Shown here in pieces: positions 20,498 to 29,127 of a stretch of 64,000 bases of DNA; position 1 is the stretch's first letter; every line of letters begins with the position of its first letter. The notes under the pieces are model-generated. The model was not told where the DNA came from and searched no databases. It was given only the letters and a program-made list of their open reading frames with translations. Both the position numbers and the translations under genes were made by a program. The DNA is from Flectonema sp. DT1601 (lineage: Eukaryota; Euglenozoa; Diplonemea; Diplonemida; Diplonemidae), in contig OZ025820.1 of the NCBI GenBank assembly GCA_964019425.1, positions 620,001-684,000 of the forward strand, read 5' to 3'.

Positions 20498-20585
20498 GTT
20501 GGAGGATGAAACACTACACCCGGCGAAGGGAATTCAATTGCCTGCTGAAGGCCTTAAAAAATACTGATTTAATGAGCCTGACAAC
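20498..20585 (+). ncRNA. C/D snoRNA, A type copy 1 (SSU guide)
   Basis: 88 nt between the terminal stem arms GTTG and CAAC. Box C is AGGATGA and box D is CTGA, directly followed by CAAC; internal CTGA is a possible D'. The bases before box D, ACTGATTTAATGAGC, are the reverse complement of GCTCATTAAATCAGT, a universal stretch near the 5' end of SSU rRNA. By the rule that the fifth base before box D marks the target, the A in GCTC-A-TTAAATC is predicted to be 2'-O-methylated. That is the site served by yeast snR51 (A100) and human U57 (A99), numbers from memory. Confidence 0.85.
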
Positions 20586-20648
20586 ATCTTTTTCTACTTT
20601 CCTTTTTCTCATTATCGCTGTGCTCTCTGCGACCGCTCTGTTTCCTGA

Positions 20649-20726
20649 ATGATGACAAATTATAACCAAAACACCATCTTTCGAGTTTGAGTACATCGTG
20701 ATACGAACATCCCATTTGGTAACTGA
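20649..20726 (+). ncRNA. C/D snoRNA, B type copy 1 (LSU guide)
   Basis: 78 nt from box C (ATGATGA) to box D (CTGA). The internal D' is TTGA and C' is GTGATAC, so all four boxes are present. The guide before D' (CACCATCTTTCGAGT) is the reverse complement of CGAAAGATGGTG plus flank, a universal LSU rRNA stretch. The fifth-base rule points to the G of CGAAAG, which I recall as yeast Gm805 (snR39b). The second guide before D (ACATCCCATTTGGTAA) is conserved in all copies but has no target I recognise. No terminal stem is seen; ACCAAA and TTTGGT inside the RNA can pair. Confidence 0.82.
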
Positions 20727-20848
20727 CTCCAACTCTTTTACACAAAGCGTAGCATTCTTGTCGGGCTGCAGGTCTAATCCAACTCTCTGTCAGATCCTTT
20801 CATTTAATGAGCTCTTCTGATTTCCTTTTCATTATTTCTGTGCTTTCT

Positions 20849-20936
20849 GTTGGAGGATGAAACAATACACTCGGCGAAGGGAATTCAATTGCCTGCTGAA
20901 GGCCTTAAAAAATACTGATTTAATGAGCCTGACAAC
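20849..20936 (+). ncRNA. C/D snoRNA, A type copy 2
   Basis: Stem arms, box C, box D and the SSU guide are intact; one base differs (ACTCGG for ACCCGG) after box C. Followed by cassette F. Confidence 0.85.
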
Positions 20937-21068
20937 ATCTTTTCTGATTTCCCTTTTCTCATTGCCTGCTGTGCCTTGTGCAAATCATCAGCACACATGC
21001 TTGTCGCTGCATCTTAACGTCGCTGTCTTCTTAATAAGATGATACTCTACGACCGCTCTGTTTCCCAC

Positions 21069-21146
21069 ATGATGACAAATTATAACCAAAACACCATCTT
21101 TCGAGTTTGAGTACATCGTGATACGAACATCCCATTTGGTAACTGA
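21069..21146 (+). ncRNA. C/D snoRNA, B type copy 2
   Basis: All four boxes intact, leader TTTCCCAC. Followed by cassette C. Confidence 0.82.
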
Positions 21147-21250
21147 CTCCAACTCTTTCCAACTTCTGGGAACTTCATTTCCTGAAGTTGGATCTGCAGT
21201 CACTTTATTGTGTGCACTTGTTGTTCTTGTTCTGTCTTTCTGTTTCCTGA

Positions 21251-21326
21251 ATGATGACAAATTTTAACCAAAACACCATCTTTCGATTGAGTACTCCGTG
21301 ATACGAACATCCCATTTGGTAACTGA
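21251..21326 (+). ncRNA. C/D snoRNA, B' variant copy 3
   Basis: In the B' variant the D' box reads CGATTGAG instead of CGAGTTTGAG, moving TTGA two bases closer to the guide. The fifth-base rule then points to the second A of CGAAAG (Am807 in yeast, from memory). This copy keeps ATGATGACAA and is 76 nt. Followed by cassette D. Confidence 0.78.
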
Positions 21327-21452
21327 CTCCAACTATCTAACACGCGATGTTGTTGCCGTCTGTAGTCTTAACTTGATTCTAGCACACCTGCTGAGTCAAG
21401 ACATCGCTACGTTCTTAGTAAGTTGATACTTTGAGATCTTTCTGTTTCCCAC

Positions 21453-21530
21453 ATGATGACAAATTATAACCAAAACACCATCTTTCGAGTTTGAGTACAT
21501 CGTGATACGAACATCCCATTTGGTAACTGA
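21453..21530 (+). ncRNA. C/D snoRNA, B type copy 4
   Basis: Boxes intact. Followed by cassette C. Confidence 0.82.
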
Positions 21531-21634
21531 CTCCAACTCTTTCCAACTTCTGGGAACTTCATTTCCTGAAGTTGGATCTGCAGTCACTTTATTGTGTGCA
21601 CTTGTTGTTCTTGTTCTGTCTTTCTGTTTCCTGA

Positions 21635-21709
21635 ATGATGATAATTATAACCAAAACACCATCTTTCGATTGAGTACTCCGTGATACGAACATCCCATTT
21701 GGTAACTGA
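21635..21709 (+). ncRNA. C/D snoRNA, B' variant copy 5
   Basis: 75 nt with ATGATGATAA at box C. Followed by a shortened cassette D (ATCTAGCACGCG). Confidence 0.78.
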
Positions 21710-21828
21710 CTCCAACTATCTAGCACGCGTGCCGTCTGTAGTCTTAACTTGATTCTAGCACACCTGCTGAGTCAAGACATCGCTACGTTCTTAGTAAGTT
21801 GATACTTTGAGATCTTTCTGTTTCCCAC

Positions 21829-21906
21829 ATGATGACAAATTGTAACCAAAACACCATCTTTCGAGTTTGAGTACATCGTGATACGAACATCCCATTTGGT
21901 AACTGA
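21829..21906 (+). ncRNA. C/D snoRNA, B type copy 6
   Basis: Boxes intact; TGTAACC replaces TATAACC after box C. Followed by cassette E. Confidence 0.82.
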
Positions 21907-22056
21907 CTCCAACTCTTTTACACAAAGTGTAGCATTCTTGTCGGGTTGGAGCCTTGATGACTTGGAGGTCAGCAATCCAACTCTCTGCCAGCTCATCTCA
22001 GGATGTGCGACCATTCTGTTTTCTGAGTGAAGATATTTTCCTGAACCTGTCTTGTA

Positions 22057-22144
22057 GTTGGAGGATGAAACAATACACCCGGCGAAGGGAATTCAATTGC
22101 CTGCTGAAGGCCTTAAAAAATACTGATTTAATGAGCCTGACAAC
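22057..22144 (+). ncRNA. C/D snoRNA, A type copy 3
   Basis: Boxes, stem and SSU guide intact. First element of the 762-bp duplicated block. Confidence 0.85.
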
Positions 22145-22207
22145 ATCTTTTCTGATTTCCCTTTTTTCATTACCTGCTGTGCACTCTGCGACCTTTCCAT
22201 TTCTCAC

Positions 22208-22285
22208 ATGATGACAAATTATAACCAAAACACCATCTTTCGAGTTTGAGTACATCGTGATACGAACATCCCATTTGGTAACTGA
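22208..22285 (+). ncRNA. C/D snoRNA, B type copy 7
   Basis: Boxes intact; leader reads TTTCTCAC. Followed by cassette C. Confidence 0.82.
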
Positions 22286-22389
22286 CTCCAACTCTTTCCA
22301 ACTTCTGGGAACTTCATTTCCTGAAGTTGGATCTGCAGTCACTTTATTGTGTGCACTTGTTGTTCTTGTTCTGTCTTTCTGTTTCCTGA

Positions 22390-22464
22390 ATGATGATAAT
22401 TATAACCAAAACACCATCTTTCGATTGAGTACTCCGTGATACGAACATCCCATTTGGTAACTGA
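22390..22464 (+). ncRNA. C/D snoRNA, B' variant copy 8
   Basis: Boxes intact with the shifted D'. Followed by a full cassette D. Confidence 0.78.
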
Positions 22465-22590
22465 CTCCAACTATCTAACACGCGATGTTGTTGCCGTCTG
22501 TAGTCTTAACTTGATTCTAGCACACCTGCTGAGTCAAGACATCGCTACGTTCTTAGTAAGTTGATACTTTGAGATCTTTCTGTTTCCCAC

Positions 22591-22668
22591 ATGATGACAA
22601 ATTGTAACCAAAACACCATCTTTCGAGTTTGAGTACATCGTGATACGAACATCCCATTTGGTAACTGA
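22591..22668 (+). ncRNA. C/D snoRNA, B type copy 9
   Basis: Boxes intact; shares TGTAACC with copy 6, exactly 762 bp upstream. Followed by cassette E. Confidence 0.82.
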
Positions 22669-22818
22669 CTCCAACTCTTTTACACAAAGCGCAGCATTCT
22701 TGTCCGGTTGGAGCCTTGATGACTTGGAGGTCAGCAATCCAACTCTCTGCCAGCTCATCTCAAGATGTGCGACCATTCTGTTTTCTGAGTGAAGATATTT
22801 TCCTGAACCTGTCTTGTA

Positions 22819-22906
22819 GTTGGAGGATGAAACAATACACCCGGCGAAGGGAATTCAATTGCCTGCTGAAGGCCTTAAAAAATACTGATTTAATGAGCCT
22901 GACAAC
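22819..22906 (+). ncRNA. C/D snoRNA, A type copy 4
   Basis: Boxes, stem and guide intact; 762 bp from A copy 3. Confidence 0.85.
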
Positions 22907-22969
22907 ATCTTTTCTGATTTCCCTTTTTTCATTACCTGCTGTGCACTCTGCGACCTTTCCATTTCTCAC

Positions 22970-23047
22970 ATGATGACAAATTATAACCAAAACACCATCT
23001 TTCGAGTTTGAGTACATCGTGATACGAACATCCCATTTGGTAACTGA
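22970..23047 (+). ncRNA. C/D snoRNA, B type copy 10
   Basis: Boxes intact; 762 bp from copy 7. Followed by cassette C. Confidence 0.82.
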
Positions 23048-23151
23048 CTCCAACTCTTTCCAACTTCTGGGAACTTCATTTCCTGAAGTTGGATCTGCAG
23101 TCACCTTATTGTGTGCACTTGTTGTTCTTGTTCTGTCTTTCTGTTTCCTGA

Positions 23152-23226
23152 ATGATGATAATTATAATCAAAACACCATCTTTCGATTGAGTACTCCGTG
23201 ATACGAACATCCCATTTGGTAACTGA
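23152..23226 (+). ncRNA. C/D snoRNA, B' variant copy 11
   Basis: Boxes intact; TAATCAAAA replaces TAACCAAAA upstream of the LSU guide. Followed by a truncated cassette D. Confidence 0.78.
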
Positions 23227-23306
23227 CTCCAACTATCTAACACGCGATGACATAACATTGCTTCGTTCTTAGGAAGTTGATACTCTGCGATCTTTCTATT
23301 TCCCAC

Positions 23307-23384
23307 ATGATGACAAATTATAACCAAAACACCATCTTTCGAGTTTGAGTACATCGTGATACGAACATCCCATTTGGTAACTGA
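23307..23384 (+). ncRNA. C/D snoRNA, B type copy 12
   Basis: Last copy of array 1; the repeat ends four bases after box D. Confidence 0.82.
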
Positions 23385-23510
23385 CTCCTTTATATGTGAA
23401 ACTGTTTATGATCTCAAACAGTTATTGAATTCAATCTTATTTATTAGTGAGTTGTAATTGTTAAGATCTCTTAATTAATATTTATCAAATCAGATCTTAT
23501 AAAGATAACA

Positions 23511-24248
23511 ATGGCAGCTAAGGGTGTACGTTGGGTAGCCATTGGGTGGGCTGGATTCATCGGAGAAAATTTACTTATGTCTGAGAATCGAGATTTAATA
23601 ATTGAACAGTTTAGTAAGAATGGATACCACGGTTTGTATGGAGCCTTATCAACAGTTTCAATGGGTTCAGTAATTTATGGTACTGTGAAATACAAGACTC
23701 CTCGGGGTACCGTTGTGGCTTCGAGAAAAGTAGTATCAATCGCACTAAAGATGATGGGTGCTATGGGAATCTCTCAGGCGTTACCACCACTTCGGAATAT
23801 AGGCTTTGATGCCCCAATCCCGGTTGTAGAATCATCGTCGGCGGCGAGGCCCACATCATCAATGTGTCCTATAGATTTATCTTGGAGAAAAAATGCTGAA
23901 GGAAAAGAAGTATATGGCATAAAGAGAATAACAAGGCATCCACAGCTTTGGGCATTATCATTTCTAGGTGCAGGAGTTGCTGTTGGAACTGCGTGTCCCG
24001 TAGTAGCAACAGCTTCATTAGGAATCGTACCTGTAACTTTAATCCTTGGTTCTCACCAGGATAGTCGTTTCAAACGTGGAATCGGACAACAGATGTCTGA
24101 AAATGTTGTAAATACTACTTCTCATATCCCGTTTGGTGCTGTAGTTACTGGGGATCAATCACTTGGTCAGGCGTGGTACGAATCAAAGAAAACCAATGCT
24201 GTCGTAGCAGCTGTTGCCACAGCTGTATACAGTGGAGTCAGGATGTAG
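23511..24248 (+). CDS. NnrU-family membrane protein
   Basis: A 245-residue multi-pass membrane protein. Residues ~135-200 hold the NnrU signature: GIKRITRHPQLW, then a hydrophobic segment, then LILGSHQDSRFKR. NnrU proteins and the plant zeta-carotene isomerase Z-ISO share this fold and coordinate haem in the latter. The N-terminal ~100 residues are also hydrophobic and glycine-rich. Its role in this organism is unknown. The start ATGGCAGCTAAG is the first in frame and lies about 125 bp after array 1. Confidence 0.75.
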   Translation: MAAKGVRWVAIGWAGFIGENLLMSENRDLIIEQFSKNGYHGLYGALSTVSMGSVIYGTVKYKTPRGTVVASRKVVSIALKMMGAMGISQALPPLRNIGFDAPIPVVESSSAARPTSSMCPIDLSWRKNAEGKEVYGIKRITRHPQLWALSFLGAGVAVGTACPVVATASLGIVPVTLILGSHQDSRFKRGIGQQMSENVVNTTSHIPFGAVVTGDQSLGQAWYESKKTNAVVAAVATAVYSGVRM

Positions 24249-24781
24249 AATATTTTAATATCACGTAAGTCGATAATAAGCGCCTTCACAGTGCGGAAAT
24301 CGTTGTTCTTATTTCCATATTGTGACATGTTTTAAACATGTCATTTGAGTTGTTAACTTTTAGTTGTTGTTTCGCATCCTCTGACACGCGCAACAGCTAA
24401 TGAGCGTTTTCTTAAAGTTGTTGATCGGAATTTTCGAGGAATCTACAACGGTTATTAAACTTGCAAGAAAAAATGAAAAAAACAGACAACAGACAACAGA
24501 AAAAAAAAAAAAAAGAAGAAAAAAAAAGTGATTCGAAAAGGCATCAGCTGGCACTATCTCGACGAAGCGGGAAAAAAAAAAAAAAAAGAAGAAACGCTCG
24601 TAGATTTACTGATGGTGTATTTTATTCTCTCTGTTGCGATTCTCATTCAGTTACAGTTTCAAACAAATCAGTCGAAATAGGTAGAGTTTGTCGTGGGGGT
24701 GAGAAATATGAATTTTTTTATTACATTAGTTTTATCACCATAAAGCATCATATTCTCCCTTTTAAAGAACAACATAAAATA
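24249..24781. other. Intergenic, homopolymer-rich
   Basis: The sulfotransferase frame stays open through this stretch back to 24461, but it begins with TTG and codes for lysine runs from poly(A), so I treat it as leader. A palindrome-like ACATGTTTTAAACATGT lies near 24327. Confidence 0.5.
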
Positions 24782-26095
24782 ATGCAAAATCTCTTTCCGG
24801 TTTACTATGGTCACGGAGTGGAGAAATCATTCCCAGATTCGCTACGTCCACGGAGATCGATTTCATTGGTGTTGGGTAACGTAGTGATGAGCTTAGCATG
24901 GACGTTGGGTCTTCATGATGGCATCTTAAGTAGGATGGAGCCATCGCTTATATTAAAAAAAGCTTGTAAGGAAACAGGATTAAGTAATTTCGATGATCCT
25001 GATGGAGCGATGTTTGATAATTTAACAAAGGCACTCGACTGTATAGAAGACTCTACGCAATTACATTCTCTTGGCAGGTATCTTATTCACCTTACTTTTC
25101 AGCATTATGCTAGAAACCGTTTACGTGTCGTGGATTATATTGACAAGAATCCCACGGTTCGAGACCAAAGAATCAGATCACCAATCTTCATCATCGGAAT
25201 GGCAAGAACCGGAACTACTTTTTTACACGGATTGCTGTCATGTGATGAAAAGTTACGTTCACCGACTTATTTTGATATGGCGTATCCGCAATTCCCACCT
25301 CTTCCAAATGGTAAAATAAACAAAACATCTGCTGAATATCTTAAAGCCGAAAGAGAACTAGCACAATGGAAAACAATAGTCAATAACATTGATGAAACAC
25401 ACTTCATGTCTGTTGAAAGTGCTGAAGAATGTCTTGTGATATTAACACAGAACTGGTCATCACTGTCGCTCGTAATGTATGGTTGTTATGATTTTTTAAA
25501 ATCATACATGAAAAAGGAAGCAGTTGATTCTTTTATTTATCATAAAAAGTTTCTTCAATACCTGCAATCGAATTCCGATGATAAACAGTGGCTGTTGAAG
25601 TCTCCTTGGCACTTGAATCAAATTGAGACTATTAAAAAAGTTTATCCAGACGCGAAGTTTATTTGGACTCACAGAGATCCAAAAGAAGCCCTTCCCTCAT
25701 GGTGCTCTCTCGTCACTAAAATTATGGGATCGGTGACAAATCATCTCGACTTAGGTTTTCAGGGTAAGAAGAATTTAGAATTATTCTCAAATCTTGTTAA
25801 CAAGGCAATGGAACAATCAGATCAGCTTCCGCAGTCTGACATCGCCCACGTCGCTTTTAAAGATATCCGTGAGAATCCGTTGGACGTTATAAATGCGATT
25901 TATGACCAGTTTGGAATGGAAATTACTCCGAGTCTTCAGTCAAAAATGAAATACTTCATCGAAGACTTTGGTAAACAAGCCAAAAAAGTTGGTAAACACA
26001 AACATCAATTGGAATGGTTTAAGTTAACTTCTGATCAAGTAGACGAGTCATTCAGTAATTATACTGCTAGGTATAAACAGTATCTGGAAAAGTAA
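24782..26095 (+). CDS. Sulfotransferase family protein (Sulfotransfer_3 type)
   Basis: A 437-residue PAPS-dependent sulfotransferase. The 5'-phosphosulfate loop is visible as IGMARTGTTFLH at residues ~138-149, and the 3'-phosphate-binding segment as FIWTHRDPKEALPSW further on. The size and the MARTGTT form of the loop fit the Sulfotransfer_3 family found in bacteria and many protists. There is no signal peptide, so it is probably cytosolic and acts on small molecules; the acceptor is unknown. The ATG at 24782 is chosen because the codons before it encode poly(A)-derived lysines and low-complexity sequence. Confidence 0.88.
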   Translation: MQNLFPVYYGHGVEKSFPDSLRPRRSISLVLGNVVMSLAWTLGLHDGILSRMEPSLILKKACKETGLSNFDDPDGAMFDNLTKALDCIEDSTQLHSLGRYLIHLTFQHYARNRLRVVDYIDKNPTVRDQRIRSPIFIIGMARTGTTFLHGLLSCDEKLRSPTYFDMAYPQFPPLPNGKINKTSAEYLKAERELAQWKTIVNNIDETHFMSVESAEECLVILTQNWSSLSLVMYGCYDFLKSYMKKEAVDSFIYHKKFLQYLQSNSDDKQWLLKSPWHLNQIETIKKVYPDAKFIWTHRDPKEALPSWCSLVTKIMGSVTNHLDLGFQGKKNLELFSNLVNKAMEQSDQLPQSDIAHVAFKDIRENPLDVINAIYDQFGMEITPSLQSKMKYFIEDFGKQAKKVGKHKHQLEWFKLTSDQVDESFSNYTARYKQYLEK

Positions 26096-26923
26096 TATTT
26101 TTCTTTTTTTTTTTTTTGATGAAAACGGCATTTGCAGAAACTTATTTGCTTGGATTTATCCACAGAAAGCATGGATTTTTCCCCTTTCTCATTCCCCTCC
26201 ATGTTAGTCAGGTACTTGATATTAATTTTGTTTTTAATACCTAAAGTTGTTACTGTTTTTGCATTTCACCCTCATCTCGGAGATATATATTTTGCGAGAA
26301 AGGGAATTGCGGTTGCGTACAAACAAAAACAAAAGTGTGAGAGAATTATTTAGTATGGAGAAATCTCAAAGACCATCTATCGTTTTCAAGAATTTTCGTC
26401 CTGCTTTTCCCCCCTTTTTTTCTTTTTTTTTTTTTTTTTTTTTTTTGTATTTTGAAGTGCAAAACAATCAACCATGTTTTGCGCTTCTGTACCGCGACCT
26501 GCTAATTATCGACCGTCGTCATCACTTTACGTTTCTTTATCCGTTGGAAGCGTGGGATAATAATCGTTTCTTGCTCTTCTTTTTTTTGTACTGTAGTACA
26601 CGTTTTCAAAAAAAAAAAAAAATATAACTATTCAGTTAAAGCTTTTTTTGTATTTTCGTTGAACGCAGAATACGTGTCGCATTGAGCCTTTCAACATTTC
26701 CATCGTTTTTTTTTTTTTTTTTTTTGGTGCGCAAGACTCTAACAAAGGTCTTTCAAGTCACGCATAGGTAAAATCTTACACCTTGATAAAAAGTAACAAT
26801 CTTCTGTGTGGAGAATATGTGATTATTGTGGTTTTTCTTTTTTAAAATGATATTATTGTGTGTCTTGTTTGTTTGTGTGTTTAGATATATTTTTATACAG
26901 CTTTTATCAAAGTAAACAAGACA
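26096..26923. other. Intergenic; first copy of a duplicated upstream region
   Basis: No gene seen. The segment from about 26447 to the start codon recurs downstream (about 27978-28222 and 29075-29190). T runs occur near 26425 and 26706, and an A run near 26610. Confidence 0.7.
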
Positions 26924-27939
26924 ATGGGAAAGCTACAGACCCTGGGTGAACTCGGAGGGTTAGCAACGATCCACACGTTGTTATCCAAGATATTAACTCA
27001 AGAAAGAGGAAGGAAACTATTCCCAGGATGTGACGAGGAAGAGATAAAGAGAAAGAGAACTCTTTTATGTGCTGCGGGTGCAGCTTTGGTTATTTCTCAA
27101 AGATGGCAGTCAATGAACAAAAGTCTCTTATTGGGAGTATTATTGGTCAAGTTTTTAAACTTATTTGATGGACCTGATAATTATAATAAAGCAATGGCGA
27201 GCTTCTTATTCTGTCCTATCGGCGCAATAATGTTTCGCAGATGGGGAGAAGCTGCAGCAGGCAGAGACTTAGCAGTGCATCCTGAATTTGTAGGAACTAT
27301 GGGAATGTTGCTTGGACTGAAGAACAAAGCCAGTATGTAGTTTATTTTTTTTTAAGTTGAATTTTTTTCTCTTTTAGCCAACACAACACAAATACAGACA
27401 TAAAATTGTATGCATCAGATCCAGCTGCTGCCAATATAGGATACCTGCAACCGCTAATAGCAGGAATGAAGCATAGTTTGAGAGTGCTCACTACCGTATA
27501 CCTCATGCAGGCAATCGTTAGTTACGCTATGAAGAAGAATAAAAAATTGAGTAATCTCGCTCATAAGATAAAAGAAGCATTTCAACGTGCCATTAGAACT
27601 TCATTAGTATATCAATGCTGTGCGACTTACAGTACTTGGGCTTATCAATACTATGGAAACACACCTCCAGTTTGGGCTGGTTGGGCAACTTTGGTTTTCG
27701 TTTTTGAACCGCTTCCGCGTTTTGCAACGATCACCGAATATTACTGTTCTCACTTTGCTTCTGCTGTGTATCAAGATTTCAGATTATCTCTTGCGAGATC
27801 ATCATCACCTCTTGTTGCATCTTCGATGGGTCTTATTCATGGATACGCAATGGCCTTTGGCATACCTTCAATGCTATTAATTCACTCGTTGTATGGCTCT
27901 GGGACACCACTTCCACTAATGAAATCCTTGACACAATAG
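26924..27939 (+). CDS. Multi-pass membrane protein, unrecognised
   Basis: Two exons, 26924-27332 and 27398-27939, joined across a 65-nt intron (GTATGT to ATACAG), give 316 residues; splicing yields LKNKANIKLYASDP and keeps the frame. The nearer TTTTAG at 27377 would break the frame, so the acceptor at 27397 is preferred. Hydrophobic segments lie at about residues 48-62, 66-80, 94-104, 150-175 and 210-230, with another near the C-terminus. I considered TMEM135-like or Tim17-like proteins but see no diagnostic motif. A broken copy of its 5' end lies at 29128. Confidence 0.65.
27333..27397 (+). other. Intron, 65 nt
   Basis: GT-AG; T-rich in the middle, acceptor ACAG. It contains in-frame stops, so splicing is needed to join the two hydrophobic halves. 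Confidence 0.65.
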
Positions 27940-28222
27940 AGAGGACTTTTCTTTTCTTTCCATTCCTTTTTTTTTTTATGTTTTGAAGTGCATACCAATC
28001 AACCATAAAAATGTTTTGCACTTCTGTACTCCGACCTGCTAATTATCGATCGTATTCCATCGCTTTTTTTTTCTCTCTGTGCGCAAGACTCTAACGAAGT
28101 TCTTTAAGTCACGCAAAGGTAAAATCTTACACCTTGATAAAGTAACAATCTTCTGTGTGGAGAATCAGCGATTGTAGTGGTTTTTTTTTCTTTTTTTCTT
28201 AGTGATATCATTGTTTCCTTGT

Positions 28223-29074
28223 TGCTGTTGGTACGGCGCAGTTATGACCCTTAAACTGACTGTCGTCTTACCTGATCCTTTTGATTTTCATTTCTTGCTG
28301 AGTGATATGGCTATGTGCTGCCCAATTTTTGTGGTACAATTCTAAAGCTCCGGGGTACTGTTCGGGGTTTTCTGTTTTCTTTTGTGGTATGTGGGCATAT
28401 GGCACATATGGTTGTATTATAGAGAAAGGTTCATAATAGCCCATAATACCTGTTATGTAAGTAAAAAGATTTTTTATTTTTTTTTCACCTTCCCCCACTC
28501 CCAGATCATTTCCCTTTTTTTTTTTTTTTTAATGGTTTTCAACCTCTTAGCCTCTGGGCAAGAGCTGGAAGTCGATCACTTCCAGCCGAAGCTATAAAAC
28601 TACGATTCTTCGCGATTGGGTCCTTACTGAGGCGGGTCACTCAGACCCCTCATCAGTTCTGTATTTTGCTAACTAACAAACTTTCAATAAAACTTCAATC
28701 TGATACAGATAGAACCATCGATGGTAGTTAAAAGCAAAATAGATGACGACTCAACTAATTACTCGACTGTAATAGTGAAACGAGCAGACGACGAAGTTTT
28801 AATTTGAATAAAAAAAAAAAGCAAACAAACATTGCTGGCCCTATCCTGGCGAGCTCTGATGGATTATTATCTTAAAACGATAGCAACTTCAACATAGAAT
28901 GAAGTTCCTTAGAACTTAATGATAAAGACCTAAAAAAATGGACGAGTAGTATAAGATTAAAGTCTGAAACTACATTTTTAGATGTTAGGAAACTGCAGAA
29001 ATGAATACTTTTATTTTACTTATCTTTTATTTTTTTTTGTTCTCACTTTTCTATAATAAAATAAATGATACTAA
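28223..29074. other. Insert with hairpins, no coding gene
   Basis: About 850 bp found only in the second copy of the duplicated region. It contains a perfect 9-bp hairpin (GCTGGAAGT, loop CGATC, ACTTCCAGC) at 28564-28586 and a two-part hairpin at 28618-28648 (GGGTC outer, TGAG inner). An AATAAAA lies at about 28686. No open frame is convincing. I do not recognise the element. Confidence 0.45.
28564..28648 (+). ncRNA. Candidate structured RNA
   Basis: Two hairpins 31 bases apart in otherwise low-structure AT-rich DNA. The first is a perfect 9-bp stem; the second nests TGAG/CTCA inside GGGTC/GACCC. GC content is well above the surroundings. No known snRNA, SRP or RNase P motif is seen, so the identity is open; a 3' untranslated region is an alternative. 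Confidence 0.3.
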
Positions 29075-29127
29075 TTTGTTTGTTTATATATATTTTTTAT
29101 ACAGATTTTATCAAAGTAAACAAGACA

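Larger units (their letters stand above)
20421..23388 (+). repeat. C/D snoRNA array 1 (12 B-type, 4 A-type)
   Basis: A ~3-kb intergenic array between HAUS1 and the NnrU-family gene. The copies alternate with spacer cassettes named here C (starts CCAACTTC), D (starts ATCTAACACGCG), E (starts TTTTACACAAAG) and F (starts CTTGTGCAAATC). Each unit is introduced by a TTCTGTTTC-like leader. Order: A, B, A, F, B, C, B', D, B, C, B', D, B, E, A, B, C, B', D, B, E, A, B, C, B', D (short), B. The blocks starting at 22057 and 22819 are a 762-bp higher-order duplication (A-B-C-B'-D-B-E). The array ends at the B terminus CTGACTCC, like the other two arrays. It may lie in an intron of an untranslated leader; I cannot decide. 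Confidence 0.85.

Noticed and set aside
22476-22530. Cassette D contains GTAGTCTTAAC, identical in sense to a stretch of SSU rRNA
   Set aside because: It is in the same sense as rRNA, so it cannot act as a guide, and 11 bases can match by chance.
20514-23354. Many open frames of 60-125 codons on both strands in array 1 (and likewise at 47617-49441 and 52164-54606), recurring with nearly identical protein sequences
   Set aside because: They are translations of the snoRNA repeats, read in both directions and broken at cassette borders. Conservation follows snoRNA boxes, not codons.
24461-24781. N-terminal extension of the sulfotransferase
   Set aside because: It has no upstream ATG at its start, consists largely of poly(A)-derived lysines, and family members begin near the ATG at 24782.
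28268-28498. Minus-strand frame of 76 codons in the insert
   Set aside because: It has no similarity I recognise, is not conserved in the first copy of the duplication, and lies in AT-rich noncoding sequence.
28545-28675. Spliceosomal snRNA, SRP RNA or spliced-leader RNA gene
   Set aside because: I looked for ACAGAGA, the U5 loop, the U2 branch-binding sequence and the U1 5' end and found none here or elsewhere outside coding regions, so only a generic structured-RNA candidate is reported.
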